Part shown: positions 18,731 to 28,148 of the stretch, in pieces
Layout of the letters: every line of letters begins with the position of its first letter
How positions within the stretch are numbered: position 1 is the stretch's first letter
Assembly: GCA_018268035.1 (NCBI GenBank)
Contig: JAFDXI010000102.1
Coordinates: 124,001-188,000, forward strand
Origin: Bacteroidota bacterium
GTDB lineage: Bacteria > Bacteroidota > Bacteroidia > Chitinophagales > Chitinophagaceae
DNA: 64,000 bases
Direction: 5' to 3'
The notes under the pieces: generated by a model
What the model saw: only the letters and a program-made list of their open reading frames with translations
Database searches by the model: none
What the model was told of the DNA's origin: nothing
Made by a program: the position numbers and the translations under genes

Positions 18731-19527
18731 AACAAATCCCAAACATTATCACACTACTCAACCTCTTTTTTGGTTGTATTGCGATTGTATATATTGTTCA
18801 GCCGGGGTTGGTGCCATTATATAGTTCTAACGACCTGGCATTGGTGCCGGATGTAACAGACCTGGGCACACAATATGTTAGCATTCCGCAACAAATGTTT
18901 ATCGGCTCATTGTTTATCGGGCTGGCAGCAGTAGTAGATTTTTTCGATGGATTTGTTGCCCGGTGGATGAAAGCAACATCACCAATGGGCGCTGAGTTGG
19001 ATTCACTGGCTGATGTGGTGAGTTTTGGTGTTGCACCATCATTAATTGTTTACCAGTTTCTGAGATTAAGTTTTGCGCAACAAGATAATGGATTAGACAC
19101 GAGTATCATTTTTATAATACCTGCATTTATCATTGCCTGTGCCGGGGCTTACAGGTTAGCAAGGTTTAATATTGACACAAGCCAGACTACATATTTTAAA
19201 GGTGTCCCCATTCCTGCTAACGGATTGGTGATAGCATCATTTCCGTTAATTTACTGGACTAATGATTATGTTTTTATTACCCGGTTATTAATAAACCCCT
19301 GGTTTTGGTATGCAATAATTATTATTCTTTCATGGTTGATGGTGTCAAAAAAACCAATGCTTGCGTTGAAGTTTTCAGGAGTAACTATAAAAAAAATTAC
19401 ACCATTTATTATAATAGCATTGATAGCTATTGTATCAGCTTTTTTTATACAATGGCTTGCAGTGCCAGTAAGTTTTATGACTTACGTTATTTTATCTTTG
19501 CTCAATAAACAATCATCAGAATTATGA
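18727..19527 (+). CDS. pssA: CDP-diacylglycerol-serine O-phosphatidyltransferase
   Basis: Makes phosphatidylserine, the precursor of phosphatidylethanolamine, at the inner membrane. 266 residues with about seven hydrophobic segments. The family motif is complete: DFFDGFVARWMKATSPMG followed by AELDSLAD, with Gly in place. The N-terminal IPNIITLLNLFFGC is typical of the PssA group. The start codon overlaps the stop of the decayed upstream gene (ATGA), and the purS start overlaps its own stop (19524-19527), so purS is translationally coupled to it. Confidence 0.9.
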   Translation: MKQIPNIITLLNLFFGCIAIVYIVQPGLVPLYSSNDLALVPDVTDLGTQYVSIPQQMFIGSLFIGLAAVVDFFDGFVARWMKATSPMGAELDSLADVVSFGVAPSLIVYQFLRLSFAQQDNGLDTSIIFIIPAFIIACAGAYRLARFNIDTSQTTYFKGVPIPANGLVIASFPLIYWTNDYVFITRLLINPWFWYAIIIILSWLMVSKKPMLALKFSGVTIKKITPFIIIALIAIVSAFFIQWLAVPVSFMTYVILSLLNKQSSEL

Positions 19528-19775
19528 CATATAATGTTCAGATAAAAGTTATGTTATTAAAAGACTTGCTTGATCCGCAGGGAAAAGCTGTACAGGCAGG
19601 CTTAAAAAACCTTGGCTTTAATGGAGTGAATGATGTACGTATTGGCAAACATATTACATTACAAATAGAAGCCGGTTCAGAAGAAGAAGCGAGGAAGATA
19701 GCCGATGATGCATCCAGGAAATTGCTTGCTAACCCTGTGATGGAATATTTTGAAATTGAGACCCTTGATAGCTAA
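19524..19775 (+). CDS. purS: phosphoribosylformylglycinamidine synthase subunit PurS
   Basis: 83 residues, the normal size. PurS bridges PurL and PurQ in the FGAM synthase complex of purine synthesis. Diagnostic segments are VMLLKDLLDPQGKAVQAGL, DVRIGKHITLQIEAGSEE and LANPVMEYFEIE. Overlap of 4 bp with pssA implies coupled translation. purL and purQ are not in the window. Confidence 0.92.
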   Translation: MTYNVQIKVMLLKDLLDPQGKAVQAGLKNLGFNGVNDVRIGKHITLQIEAGSEEEARKIADDASRKLLANPVMEYFEIETLDS

Positions 19776-19813
19776 ACTGATCATTTAAAAGGGAGCGTTT
19801 ATATTCGTAAATA

Positions 19814-20527
19814 ATGTCTTCAATTCTTAAAGAAATTGATAAGAATGCAACTGATGGTTCTCTTTACCTGGTGCCTACACCACTGGGCAATTTGAAAGAC
19901 ATCACTTTACGTGCCATCGAAGTTTTGCAGTCTGTTGATTTGATATTGTGTGAAGATACCCGCACCTCATCCAAACTTTTGCAGCATTACAATATTCAAA
20001 AACCATTATCACCTTATCATCAACATAATGAACATAAGATACTGCAGCATTTAATTGATCAATTATTAGCCGGGAAAAAAATGGCAGTGATTACAGATGC
20101 CGGCACACCTGGCATATCAGATCCTGCATTTTTGTTGGTAAGGGAATGTTTAAAAAATAAAATAAGAGTAGAAAGTTTGCCTGGCGCGACCGCATTTGTA
20201 CCGGCATTGGTGAATAGCGGGTTGCCTATTAACCGGTTTGTATTTGAAGGTTTTTTACCATTAAAAAAAGGCCGCCACACATTGCTAACAAAACTGGCAA
20301 CAGAAGAACGCACAATGGTATTTTATGAAAGCCCGGTTCGGCTTGTTAAAACTTTGCAGGAATTCATTAACTATTTTGGTGCAGAAAGGAAAAGTAGTGT
20401 TAGCAGAGAGTTAACAAAAGTGTTTGAAGAAAATTATCAGGGAAGTTTATCCGAAGTTTGTACCCATTTCAGCAACAAAGTCGTGAAAGGCGAGATAGTC
20501 ATTGTTGTTGAAGGCTTCGATGAATAA
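19814..20527 (+). CDS. rsmI: 16S rRNA (cytidine-1402-2'-O)-methyltransferase
   Basis: 237 residues of the tetrapyrrole-methylase fold. YLVPTPLGNLKDITLRAIEV near residue 18, LCEDTRTSSKLL near 47, VITDAGTPGISDP near 93 and VFEGFLPLKKGR near 137 are the RsmI signatures, including the SAM-binding GTPG region. It methylates the ribose of C1402 in the decoding centre. It follows purS after 38 bp, and the PepSY-like gene follows after 9 bp. Confidence 0.93.
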   Translation: MSSILKEIDKNATDGSLYLVPTPLGNLKDITLRAIEVLQSVDLILCEDTRTSSKLLQHYNIQKPLSPYHQHNEHKILQHLIDQLLAGKKMAVITDAGTPGISDPAFLLVRECLKNKIRVESLPGATAFVPALVNSGLPINRFVFEGFLPLKKGRHTLLTKLATEERTMVFYESPVRLVKTLQEFINYFGAERKSSVSRELTKVFEENYQGSLSEVCTHFSNKVVKGEIVIVVEGFDE

Positions 20528-20536
20528 ATATCCTGC

Positions 20537-20977
20537 ATGAAAAAAAATCTTTTTGCTTTAGTATTTATTTTCATTTCAGTTGTAGCACAAGCACAATTAA
20601 GAAAGATTCCTGCTGATGTTACTGATGCTTTTGCATCGAGGTATCCACATGCAACAAAGGTGGAGTGGAGAGATAAGCTACAATATTTTGAAGCTACATT
20701 TCAGCTTAATGGGGCAAGTATAATTGCCAGTTTTTCATCAAATGGTGAATGGGAAGGAAGCGAAAGAAAATTGGAATTTAATGATCTTCCTGAAGATGTA
20801 AGGGATGGTTTCCTAAAGAGTAAATATGCTGACTGGAAAAAATGTTCCAGTTCAGAAACACAAGAGTTGGGAAAACCATTACAATATAAAATCAACATTC
20901 AGAAATCTGGTATTCAAAAAAAATGTTTGCACTTCGATACCAATGGCCGTTTGTTGAAAGAAAACTTAGCCTTTTAA
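20537..20977 (+). CDS. exported PepSY-like protein (DUF2874 type)
   Basis: 146 residues: signal peptide MKKNLFALVFIFISVVAQAQ, then two PepSY-like units. The first reads IPADVTDAFASRYPHATKVEW, with YFEATFQLNG and ASFSSNGEWEGSE after it. The second starts at DLPEDVRDGFLKSKYADW. This tandem form is common in Bacteroidetes periplasmic proteins whose role is not known. It is 9 bp behind rsmI, although its function looks unrelated. Confidence 0.75.
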   Translation: MKKNLFALVFIFISVVAQAQLRKIPADVTDAFASRYPHATKVEWRDKLQYFEATFQLNGASIIASFSSNGEWEGSERKLEFNDLPEDVRDGFLKSKYADWKKCSSSETQELGKPLQYKINIQKSGIQKKCLHFDTNGRLLKENLAF

Positions 20978-20996
20978 ATTTTTTTTTAACCTGTTA

Positions 20997-21027
20997 TTGG
21001 TTGCTTCTGCGGAGCAGATCATTTTTG
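20997..21027 (+). promoter_or_regulatory. promoter of the M1 peptidase gene with an internal inverted repeat
   Basis: TTG at 20997-20999, a 20-base spacer, then CATTTTTG at 21020-21027, one mismatch from TAnnTTTG. The spacer holds the perfect inverted repeat TCTGC-GGA-GCAGA at 21006-21018, a possible repressor site. The leader to the ATG at 21048 would be about 15 bases. Confidence 0.45.
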
Positions 21028-21047
21028 CAGAAATAATTTTTTCGAAC

Positions 21048-22907
21048 ATGATAAATAAATGCACGATTGTTTTATCTCTTTTACTTTTTTCTTTTTCATT
21101 TACAAATGCACAGCCGGATCGCTGGCAACAAAAAATAGCCTACAATATCAACGTTAATGTGAATGTTGAAAAGAATCAATTCAGTGGCGTTGAAAGAATT
21201 GACTATTGGAATAACTCACCCGATACTTTGCACAGGGTGTTTTTTCATTTATACTGGAATGCATTTCAGCCCAACAGCATGATGGATGTTCGAAGCCGCG
21301 AATTAGGTAAAACAGTTTTGGGTACTGACAGAGATGGTAATCCTATTTATGATTGGGATGACAGGGTAAGGGATCGCATTCAACATTTGCAACCTGATGA
21401 AATAGGTTATGACAGCACTGAATATGTAAAACTAAATGGTGTTGCACAAAAATTAATTTATCATGAAACCATCCTGGAAGTGCAATTAACTACTCCATTA
21501 CTTCCACATTCAAAAAATAGTTTTGAAGTAGCTTTTAATTGTCAGGTGCCGATACAAATAAGAAGAAGCGGCCGTGATAATGAAGAAGGCATCAGGTACA
21601 GTATGAGTCAGTGGTATCCAAAAATGGTAGAGTATGATTATCAGGGATGGAATGCCAACCCATATATTGCCAGGGAATTTTATGGTGTGTGGGGCGATTA
21701 TGTGGTGAACATTACTATTGATAAAAATTATATGCTGGCCGGTACAGGCACCATTCAAAACCCTGATGAAGTTGAATATGGATATAATGGGGATGAAAGC
21801 TCAAAACCTAAAACCCAGAAATCAAAAATCACCTGGAAGTTTGCTGCACAAAATGTACATGATTTTGTGTGGGCAGCAGATACTGCATATACTATGATTA
21901 AAAAACAAATACCCAATGGACCGTTATTTTATTTTGTATATAAAAAAGTTGACTCATTACAATCACGTTGGGAAAACCTTGCCAATACTATAGAAAAATC
22001 TTATCCATATATAGCAAAAACATTTGGTGCTTATCCATATAAAAATTATTCTTTCATACAAGGTGGGGATGGTGGAATGGAATACCCGATGGCAACATTG
22101 ATTAAAGGCCCTAGTGCAGGCACGGCTATTCACGAATTCATGCATAACTGGTACCAGGGACTTATGGGCACTAATGAAAGCCTGTATCCCTGGATGGACG
22201 AAGGCTTTGCCACTTATGCAGAATTAAGGGTTAGCAATTGGTTGAGAGGAGATACAGGTTTTGCATTTGCAAGCTCTTACAGATCATATTTCAGATTAGT
22301 GAAAAGCGGAATGGAAGAAGCTATGATTACACATGCAGACCATTTTAATACCAATTATGCATATAGTGTGGCTTCCTATTCAAAAGGCTCTATTTATTTG
22401 GCGCAATTAGGCTATATAGTTGGTGAAAAAAACATGGATAAAATATTATTGGAATATTATAATGATTGGAAATTTAAGCACCCCAATCCAAATGATTTTT
22501 TAAGGTTAGCAGAAAAAGTCAGTGGGATAGAATTGCACTGGTATAATCAATATTGGATTAATTCCACACGCACAATTGATTATGCAATAGGTGATATCAA
22601 TACAAATGGAAATACAGTTTCAATATCATTAAAACGAATTGGTTTAATGCCTATGCCAATAGATGTTTTAGTTACATTCAGAGATGGATCGCAGGAGATG
22701 CATTATATACCGATGAACCTAATGTATGGTGAAAAGCCTGCGGAAAATTCAGTTAAAAGAATAACCGAAAAAGAATGGCCATGGGTCAATCCGGAATATT
22801 CATTTAATATTGATATGCCGCTTTCTGAAATTAAATCAATAGAAATAGATCCAAGCCAGAGAATGGCAGATGTAAACAGAGTGAACAATAAAATAGTAGT
22901 TCCATAA
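21048..22907 (+). CDS. exported M1-family zinc metallopeptidase
   Basis: 620 residues from the ATG at 21048, which gives the signal peptide MINKCTIVLSLLLFSFSFTNAQ. An upstream TTG in frame at 20997 belongs to the promoter region. The zinc site is HEFMHNWYQGL, followed by WMDEGFATYAE (HExxH-x18-E), and the exopeptidase motif appears as GGDGGMEYPMATLI in place of GAMEN. M1 enzymes remove N-terminal residues from peptides. Export and the substituted GxMEN suggest a periplasmic or surface peptidase specific to Bacteroidetes. No membrane anchor is seen. Confidence 0.88.
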   Translation: MINKCTIVLSLLLFSFSFTNAQPDRWQQKIAYNINVNVNVEKNQFSGVERIDYWNNSPDTLHRVFFHLYWNAFQPNSMMDVRSRELGKTVLGTDRDGNPIYDWDDRVRDRIQHLQPDEIGYDSTEYVKLNGVAQKLIYHETILEVQLTTPLLPHSKNSFEVAFNCQVPIQIRRSGRDNEEGIRYSMSQWYPKMVEYDYQGWNANPYIAREFYGVWGDYVVNITIDKNYMLAGTGTIQNPDEVEYGYNGDESSKPKTQKSKITWKFAAQNVHDFVWAADTAYTMIKKQIPNGPLFYFVYKKVDSLQSRWENLANTIEKSYPYIAKTFGAYPYKNYSFIQGGDGGMEYPMATLIKGPSAGTAIHEFMHNWYQGLMGTNESLYPWMDEGFATYAELRVSNWLRGDTGFAFASSYRSYFRLVKSGMEEAMITHADHFNTNYAYSVASYSKGSIYLAQLGYIVGEKNMDKILLEYYNDWKFKHPNPNDFLRLAEKVSGIELHWYNQYWINSTRTIDYAIGDINTNGNTVSISLKRIGLMPMPIDVLVTFRDGSQEMHYIPMNLMYGEKPAENSVKRITEKEWPWVNPEYSFNIDMPLSEIKSIEIDPSQRMADVNRVNNKIVVP

Positions 22908-23000
22908 ATTTTAACAATTAAATGAAGCAACCTGAAAAGTTGATCAACGTATTTAAGTTGCATTATCACCGAAAGCTGCAATCAAAACAAAAAACGTAAA

Positions 23001-23010
23001 ATGACGTCAT
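23001..23010. promoter_or_regulatory. 10-bp perfect palindrome upstream of the exopolysaccharide promoter
   Basis: ATGACGTCAT, perfectly self-complementary, ends 26 bases before the -33 box at 23037. The position suits an activator or repressor site for the exopolysaccharide genes. No regulator is assigned. Confidence 0.35.
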
Positions 23011-23036
23011 AAATAACAATGTACATCAATCTTTAA

Positions 23037-23068
23037 TTTGGTGTGAATTTGGGATGAAGTTATTTTTG
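23037..23068 (+). promoter_or_regulatory. Bacteroidetes-type promoter of the exopolysaccharide genes
   Basis: TTTG at 23037-23040, a 20-base spacer, and TATTTTTG at 23061-23068, an exact TAnnTTTG. Transcription would start near 23074, giving a leader of about 27 bases before the ATG at 23101. Confidence 0.6.
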
Positions 23069-23100
23069 CGTGCCTTTATGAGGAAATTAAAAAAATAAGA

Positions 23101-23928
23101 ATGTTAAAAACTGCTCTTCGCTTCTTAACCTATTCTCTACTTTTCGTCCTCTTTAGTAATCTGATATCCTGCAAAGTAGAGCGTGTAGCTTACTTTAAAG
23201 ATGTACCAGATTCTACTGCGGCAAATAAAGTGCTGCAATCTATTACTCCGGAACCAGCTATGGTAAGGTCAGATGATGTTTTGAATATTAATATTCAGAC
23301 ATTGGATCCTGCGGCCAACACCATATTAAACCAGGGTAATTTACCAGTGAATTCAGGTGCTGTAACAGGCGGCAGCAATAATAATAGTGGCAACACTACA
23401 CAAGCTGTTGTATCTGGATATTTAGTAAACAAGGATGGTTATGTGCATTTACCTTATGTGGGAGATGTATTGGTAAAAGGGTTGACAACAGATCAGGTAA
23501 AAGATCTTGTCACACAAAAAATTTCAGTTTATTTTAAAGACCCTGTTGTGAATGTCAGGTTCACCAATTTTAAAATAACTGTGTTAGGTGAAGTAAAAAA
23601 CCCAACTACATTTCTTGTGCCTAATGAACACCCCACAATTTTTGATGCTTTGGGTCTCGCTGGTGATATAACACTTTATGGAAGACGTGATAATGTGATG
23701 CTGATTAGAAGTGATCCTGATGGTAAAAAAAATATTGTAAGAATAGACTTAGATAAAACTACAGCAATTACATCACCTTACTTCTATCTTCAGCCAAATG
23801 ATGTTTTATTCGTAGAACCAACAGAAGACAGGGTAGCCAGCACTAGTGCATATAGGACACGGGATATTGCAATTATTGCAAGTGCCCTGTCGTTAATGAT
23901 AGTAATAGTAGCACGCCTTATTCAATAG
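23101..23928 (+). CDS. Wza-like polysaccharide export lipoprotein
   Basis: 275 residues. A signal peptide ends in a lipobox (SNLISC), so it is a lipoprotein. The Poly_export domain runs from about residue 55 (MVRSDDVLNINIQTLD) through GYLVNKDGYVHLPYVGDVLVKGL. An SLBB-type unit follows near 160 (ITVLGEVKNPTTFLVPNEHPT). A C-terminal hydrophobic helix (IAIIASALSLMIVIVARLI) matches the membrane-crossing end of Wza-type channels. It should form the outer-membrane outlet for the polymer handled by the tyrosine autokinase encoded 67 bp downstream. Confidence 0.88.
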   Translation: MLKTALRFLTYSLLFVLFSNLISCKVERVAYFKDVPDSTAANKVLQSITPEPAMVRSDDVLNINIQTLDPAANTILNQGNLPVNSGAVTGGSNNNSGNTTQAVVSGYLVNKDGYVHLPYVGDVLVKGLTTDQVKDLVTQKISVYFKDPVVNVRFTNFKITVLGEVKNPTTFLVPNEHPTIFDALGLAGDITLYGRRDNVMLIRSDPDGKKNIVRIDLDKTTAITSPYFYLQPNDVLFVEPTEDRVASTSAYRTRDIAIIASALSLMIVIVARLIQ

Positions 23929-23995
23929 AGTTTTGAAAATATTAACTACTTTTTTCGGGTGAGATAATTGATTAAAATCTAAACCGGATTTTTTT

Positions 23996-26404
23996 ATGCA
24001 GGATATAAATACTGAACTTCCATCCAACAACGTTAAAGCGCAACGTGATGTTGATATCAAATTTATTGTTGCTAAAGTTTTAGGCAACTGGTACTGGTAT
24101 GTAATAGCGCTTGTATGTTTTATATTAATTGGTCTTGGGTTAATGCTGTTTGTATCTCCGAGATACACCGTTACTGGCCGAGTGTTGGTAACAGGATATA
24201 ATCCTGCAGGAAAAGCTGTTACCGGAGTTGATGAATCGACTGTTTTAAGCCAGTTGGGAAGTATGTTCTCCGTTCCAAATGCAGTGATGAATGAAATGGA
24301 AATTATCCATTCACGCACTCTTGTTGAACAAACGGTCCGGGATTTACAATTGAATGTAACTTATTGGGGACAAGGTCCTTTGCGTTATGAAGAAGTATAT
24401 AAAGCATCACCCTATTTTATTAACCTGCTATCACTAAAAAATATTACTGATCCAATAGAATATGATGTTCGTGTTGTAGATGATGGTAATAAAGTGCATT
24501 TTGTTGATGAAAGCAGCGACAGTACGTTTACTATCAATTTTGGAGATACTGTGCATTGTTGGTATGGCAGTTGGGTATTGGTAAGAAATCCGGATGTGGT
24601 GGAGAAAAATCCGCACCATACTTTGGGTATGGTAATCAATAGCTGGGCACAAACCATCTATGCTTACATGCAAAATATAACTGCTGCAACAGTAAATGAA
24701 CAGGTTAATATTATTGATCTTTCTATAAGTGGCGTTACGCCTCAAAAGAATGAGGATATGTTGAAACACCTGATTGGATTATACGTTCAGGCAGATATAA
24801 ATAACCACAATAAAATTGCAGATAGTACAATTGCTTTCATTGATGAAAGGCTCGCAACTGTGGCAGCAAGTCTCTCTGATGTAGATAAAGGCATTGAGTC
24901 ATTTAAAAAACAAAATAAGTTAACCGACCTTACCAATGATGCTAATGAACTGGTGCAGACCAGCACAAATGTAAACCAGAGCATGCAGGATAAACAGGTG
25001 CAATTTAGGGTTGTGGATGATCTTGAAAATTATCTTAAAGATGCAAGGAACAACACCCGCATCATGCCAACTACTGCACCTATACAAGACCCTGCTTTTG
25101 TGCAAACATTGGACAAATACAATACGCTACAATTACAACGCCAGACTTACCTTCAAACATCAACTGAGAATAACCCGAACGTTAAGAGTACTGATATTCA
25201 GTTAAGTCAGTTGCGTGGTGATTTATTAAGCATGTTGCAGACATATAAGAAAGGCATCAATACTGAGCAAACAGATCTTGAATCAAGGAACGCACAGATG
25301 CAAAGTTCCATTGAAAAAGTGCCGACACAACAAAAGATTTACCTTGATTTCACCAGGCGACAGAATGTTTTGGAAGGGCTATATACTTATTTATTACAAA
25401 CAAAAGAACAGACTGCTGTTTCCAAATCAAACAGCCTCGCTCCAATTCGTATTATAGATTATCCTATCAGAGGCCCATTGCCTTATTTCCCTAATGTTAT
25501 CATTATAGTAATCGGCATTATTTTTCTAACGCTTGTTGTTCCGTCAGCAGCAATATTCCTGTCAGTATTATTAAATACACGTGTTATTTCAACTGATGAT
25601 ATTAGTGACCACACTGATGTTCCTATTGTTGCAGGTATTGCCAGCAACAAGCCAAAGAAAAAAATGATTGTTAATATCAATGTACATTCTGAAGTGGCAG
25701 AACAATTCAGGGCACTCCGCACTAACCTTCAGTTTTTGTTGCCTGGAGCTGGTGAAAAAGTGTTGATGACTACTTCCAGTATGGGTGGTGAAGGGAAATC
25801 TTTTATTTCACTGAATCTTGCCAATGTGTTGGCTGTATCCGGTAAAAAAGTTTTATTGATGGAAATGGACCTGCGCAAACCCCGTTTATCACCGGCATTG
25901 CATATAGATAACAAGCCAGGTTTTTCAGATTATGTTGTATCTGATATGAAACCTGCTGATATCATCAGGCCATCAGGGCTTCATTCAAATTGTTTCATCA
26001 TTACTTCGGGTAGCATTCCTCCAAATCCGGCAGAGTTAATTGTAAATGACAAAGTGCCCAAATTATTTGAAACAATCAGAAGTGAATTTGATTATATAAT
26101 CATTGACACACCTGCTATTGGCCTTGTATCAGATGCTTTATTATTCAGTCAATACACTGATGCAGTATTATATATCATCAGGCAGAGAAAGACATATAAG
26201 AAGCAGGTTAATATCGTGCAGGCATTAGTGAATGAGAGAAGATTTAAGAAAATTGATATCATCTTCAATGATATTAAACCAATACCGGGTTATGGTTATG
26301 GTTATAAGCGTAAATATGGCTCCGGTTATTACGATGATTATAAAAGGCCATTCTGGAAAAGGATGTTTGGAATTGGTAAAAGAAAAAGAACAAGTGAGGC
26401 TTAA
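23996..26404 (+). CDS. Wzc-like polysaccharide co-polymerase / bacterial tyrosine autokinase
   Basis: 802 residues. A Wzz domain has its first membrane helix near 35-58 and a second near 500-528, with a periplasmic coiled-coil region between. A cytoplasmic BY-kinase domain follows: Walker A-type TTSSMGGEGKSF near 593-604, Walker A' VLLMEMDLRKPRL near 621 and Walker B YIIIDTPAIGL near 700. The C-terminal tail is a Tyr cluster (YGYGYKRKYGSGYYDDY), the expected autophosphorylation site. Cycling of this phosphorylation controls chain length and export with the Wza-like partner. Kinase and co-polymerase are fused in one chain, as in proteobacterial Wzc. Confidence 0.92.
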   Translation: MQDINTELPSNNVKAQRDVDIKFIVAKVLGNWYWYVIALVCFILIGLGLMLFVSPRYTVTGRVLVTGYNPAGKAVTGVDESTVLSQLGSMFSVPNAVMNEMEIIHSRTLVEQTVRDLQLNVTYWGQGPLRYEEVYKASPYFINLLSLKNITDPIEYDVRVVDDGNKVHFVDESSDSTFTINFGDTVHCWYGSWVLVRNPDVVEKNPHHTLGMVINSWAQTIYAYMQNITAATVNEQVNIIDLSISGVTPQKNEDMLKHLIGLYVQADINNHNKIADSTIAFIDERLATVAASLSDVDKGIESFKKQNKLTDLTNDANELVQTSTNVNQSMQDKQVQFRVVDDLENYLKDARNNTRIMPTTAPIQDPAFVQTLDKYNTLQLQRQTYLQTSTENNPNVKSTDIQLSQLRGDLLSMLQTYKKGINTEQTDLESRNAQMQSSIEKVPTQQKIYLDFTRRQNVLEGLYTYLLQTKEQTAVSKSNSLAPIRIIDYPIRGPLPYFPNVIIIVIGIIFLTLVVPSAAIFLSVLLNTRVISTDDISDHTDVPIVAGIASNKPKKKMIVNINVHSEVAEQFRALRTNLQFLLPGAGEKVLMTTSSMGGEGKSFISLNLANVLAVSGKKVLLMEMDLRKPRLSPALHIDNKPGFSDYVVSDMKPADIIRPSGLHSNCFIITSGSIPPNPAELIVNDKVPKLFETIRSEFDYIIIDTPAIGLVSDALLFSQYTDAVLYIIRQRKTYKKQVNIVQALVNERRFKKIDIIFNDIKPIPGYGYGYKRKYGSGYYDDYKRPFWKRMFGIGKRKRTSEA

Positions 26405-26441
26405 AATTTCAGTTTAATAATATAATTGCTCCAAAGGATTG

Positions 26442-26475
26442 TGCCATAAGACAGCGATAACACTTTCTTATGGCA
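26442..26475. terminator. hairpin between the Wzc-like and Wzx-like genes
   Basis: TGCCATAAG at 26442-26450 pairs perfectly with CTTATGGCA at 26467-26475 around a 16-nt loop. No T-run follows, so it may be a processing or mRNA-stability element, or a weak attenuator, rather than a full terminator. Confidence 0.45.
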
Positions 26476-26502
26476 TAATCATTCTAATGGTTTTATGCAA
26501 GC

Positions 26503-28089
26503 ATGGTTAAAAAAAGACAAGTAGTACAATCAGGTGCATGGCAAATGCTGAACGTGTGTGTGAAAGTGTTTTCACAGTTTGCATATTATGCAGTAATGGC
26601 CCGTTTATTATCAAAATCTGAGTTAGGTATTTTTGCCCTGCTCAATTCATTCATGAATTTTGGTAACATGCTGGGCGATGGTGGCATGGGCGATGCTTTA
26701 TTGCAACGTAAAGAGATAGATAAGCAACATGTCAATGCAGCTTTTGCATCCAGCATGTTATTGGCAGTTGTTATTTATGCAGGTGTATATTTCTTTGCTC
26801 CATGGGCGGCAGATTTTTATAAAGAGCCACAGTTAAGCTCTTCACTGCGCATTTTTAGCATCATCTTTTTATTTGCTGCTATTTACTCTTCATCTTTTGC
26901 ACAATTACAAAGAAATTTTGCTTTTAAAAAGATTTTTGTCGCTGATGGTGTGATGTTATTATTGTCAAATGTGTTAGGTATTGCTTTGGCTTATTTTGGT
27001 ATTGGAGTAATGTCATTAGTTTGGTCGCAGATTTTTTATTTCGGAGCAGAAATGCTTGTCTTGCTTTATTATAAACCTGTGCCAATCAAACTTGGGTTTA
27101 CCAAACAGCATTGGAAAGACCTGATTGGTTATGGTACCGGATTAACATTTATTCGGTTGAATACATATATATCCAACTTTGGTATTGTGCTGGAAGTAGG
27201 AAAACTGGTGAGTTCAGCAGTATTGGGTGTGTTTGACAGAAGTTTTCGTATCATGAATATACCACAGCGGTTCTTATACGATATGGTACAGCGTGTAATG
27301 ATGCCTGCCATGGTGAAAAAAAATGATGGGGAAAAAGGTACATTTAAAGTCTTTTCAAAAACACTATCCCTTATTATTAGTTTTTTATTGCCATTGATGG
27401 TTTTTCTAATCCTCTTCAGCAAACAAATTGTCTTGATTCTTTTGGGTAAAAAATGGCTGGAGGCAGTACCATTATTGCAGATATTTTTTCTAAATCTTCC
27501 ATTGCGCACTACTGCCAGCCTGGGTGATACTTTAATGCGGGTGCATGGCCTTATTACATTAAATCTTATCAGGAAAATTCAAAGTTCGCTAATAATAATT
27601 GCGATGATTTATCTGGGCTATTTGAGTAAGGATTTCTTTATTGCACATTCAACTTCGACAGGGAAAGATAATATACCTCAATTGTATGGTGTTGCCTGGG
27701 GTATTTTTATCACCACTTTTATTTCTTATATTATGATGATGGCTATTATAAGAAAAAGAATCTTTCCTGAAGATTGGATGAAATTGGTATTCAAACCTTA
27801 TTATAATGGTGCGATTCTATCCATCTTTTTTGTCTTGCCTTGTTATGTTGCATATTTTGGTTTTCATTATTTCATAAAAGATGAGATCATTGCATTTGCT
27901 ACATTGTGTTCTGTTGCTGCTGTAGTAGTGATTTATCTATTTATTAAAAAGCCAAATTTATTGGGCAGTGATGTTGCGTATATACAAAAAGACTTGTTGG
28001 CAATGTTTAAAAAAGGGAAAAATAAAAATAAGGAGCCATTCAAGGTAGCTGTGATTCCCGATACTTCAGAAGAACGGGAGATAGATTGA
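26503..28089 (+). CDS. Wzx-like oligosaccharide flippase (MOP superfamily)
   Basis: 528 residues with about 14 hydrophobic helices. The start VVQSGAWQMLNVCVKVFSQF and ARLLSKSELGIFALLNSFM match the N-terminal repeat of the lipopolysaccharide flippase branch. GDGGMGDALLQRKEID follows. It should flip undecaprenyl-linked repeat units across the inner membrane. The C-terminal 35 residues are charged and cytoplasmic. It is the third gene of the export block, downstream of a hairpin, and the Wzy-like gene follows after 59 bp. Confidence 0.88.
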   Translation: MVKKRQVVQSGAWQMLNVCVKVFSQFAYYAVMARLLSKSELGIFALLNSFMNFGNMLGDGGMGDALLQRKEIDKQHVNAAFASSMLLAVVIYAGVYFFAPWAADFYKEPQLSSSLRIFSIIFLFAAIYSSSFAQLQRNFAFKKIFVADGVMLLLSNVLGIALAYFGIGVMSLVWSQIFYFGAEMLVLLYYKPVPIKLGFTKQHWKDLIGYGTGLTFIRLNTYISNFGIVLEVGKLVSSAVLGVFDRSFRIMNIPQRFLYDMVQRVMMPAMVKKNDGEKGTFKVFSKTLSLIISFLLPLMVFLILFSKQIVLILLGKKWLEAVPLLQIFFLNLPLRTTASLGDTLMRVHGLITLNLIRKIQSSLIIIAMIYLGYLSKDFFIAHSTSTGKDNIPQLYGVAWGIFITTFISYIMMMAIIRKRIFPEDWMKLVFKPYYNGAILSIFFVLPCYVAYFGFHYFIKDEIIAFATLCSVAAVVVIYLFIKKPNLLGSDVAYIQKDLLAMFKKGKNKNKEPFKVAVIPDTSEEREID

Positions 28090-28148
28090 GCCTTTGGATA
28101 TTTTGAAAGAACTTTTAAATAATTTTGAACTGATAAAGTGTAGTTGAT

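Noticed and set aside
20997..21047. TTG start that extends the M1 peptidase by 17 residues
   Set aside because: The extension would remove the signal peptide from the N-terminus and covers the promoter. The ATG at 21048 gives a normal signal peptide.
23001..23010. ATGACGTCAT as a eukaryotic-type CRE site
   Set aside because: The match to the cAMP-response element is coincidental in a bacterium. Only its palindromic form and position are relevant.
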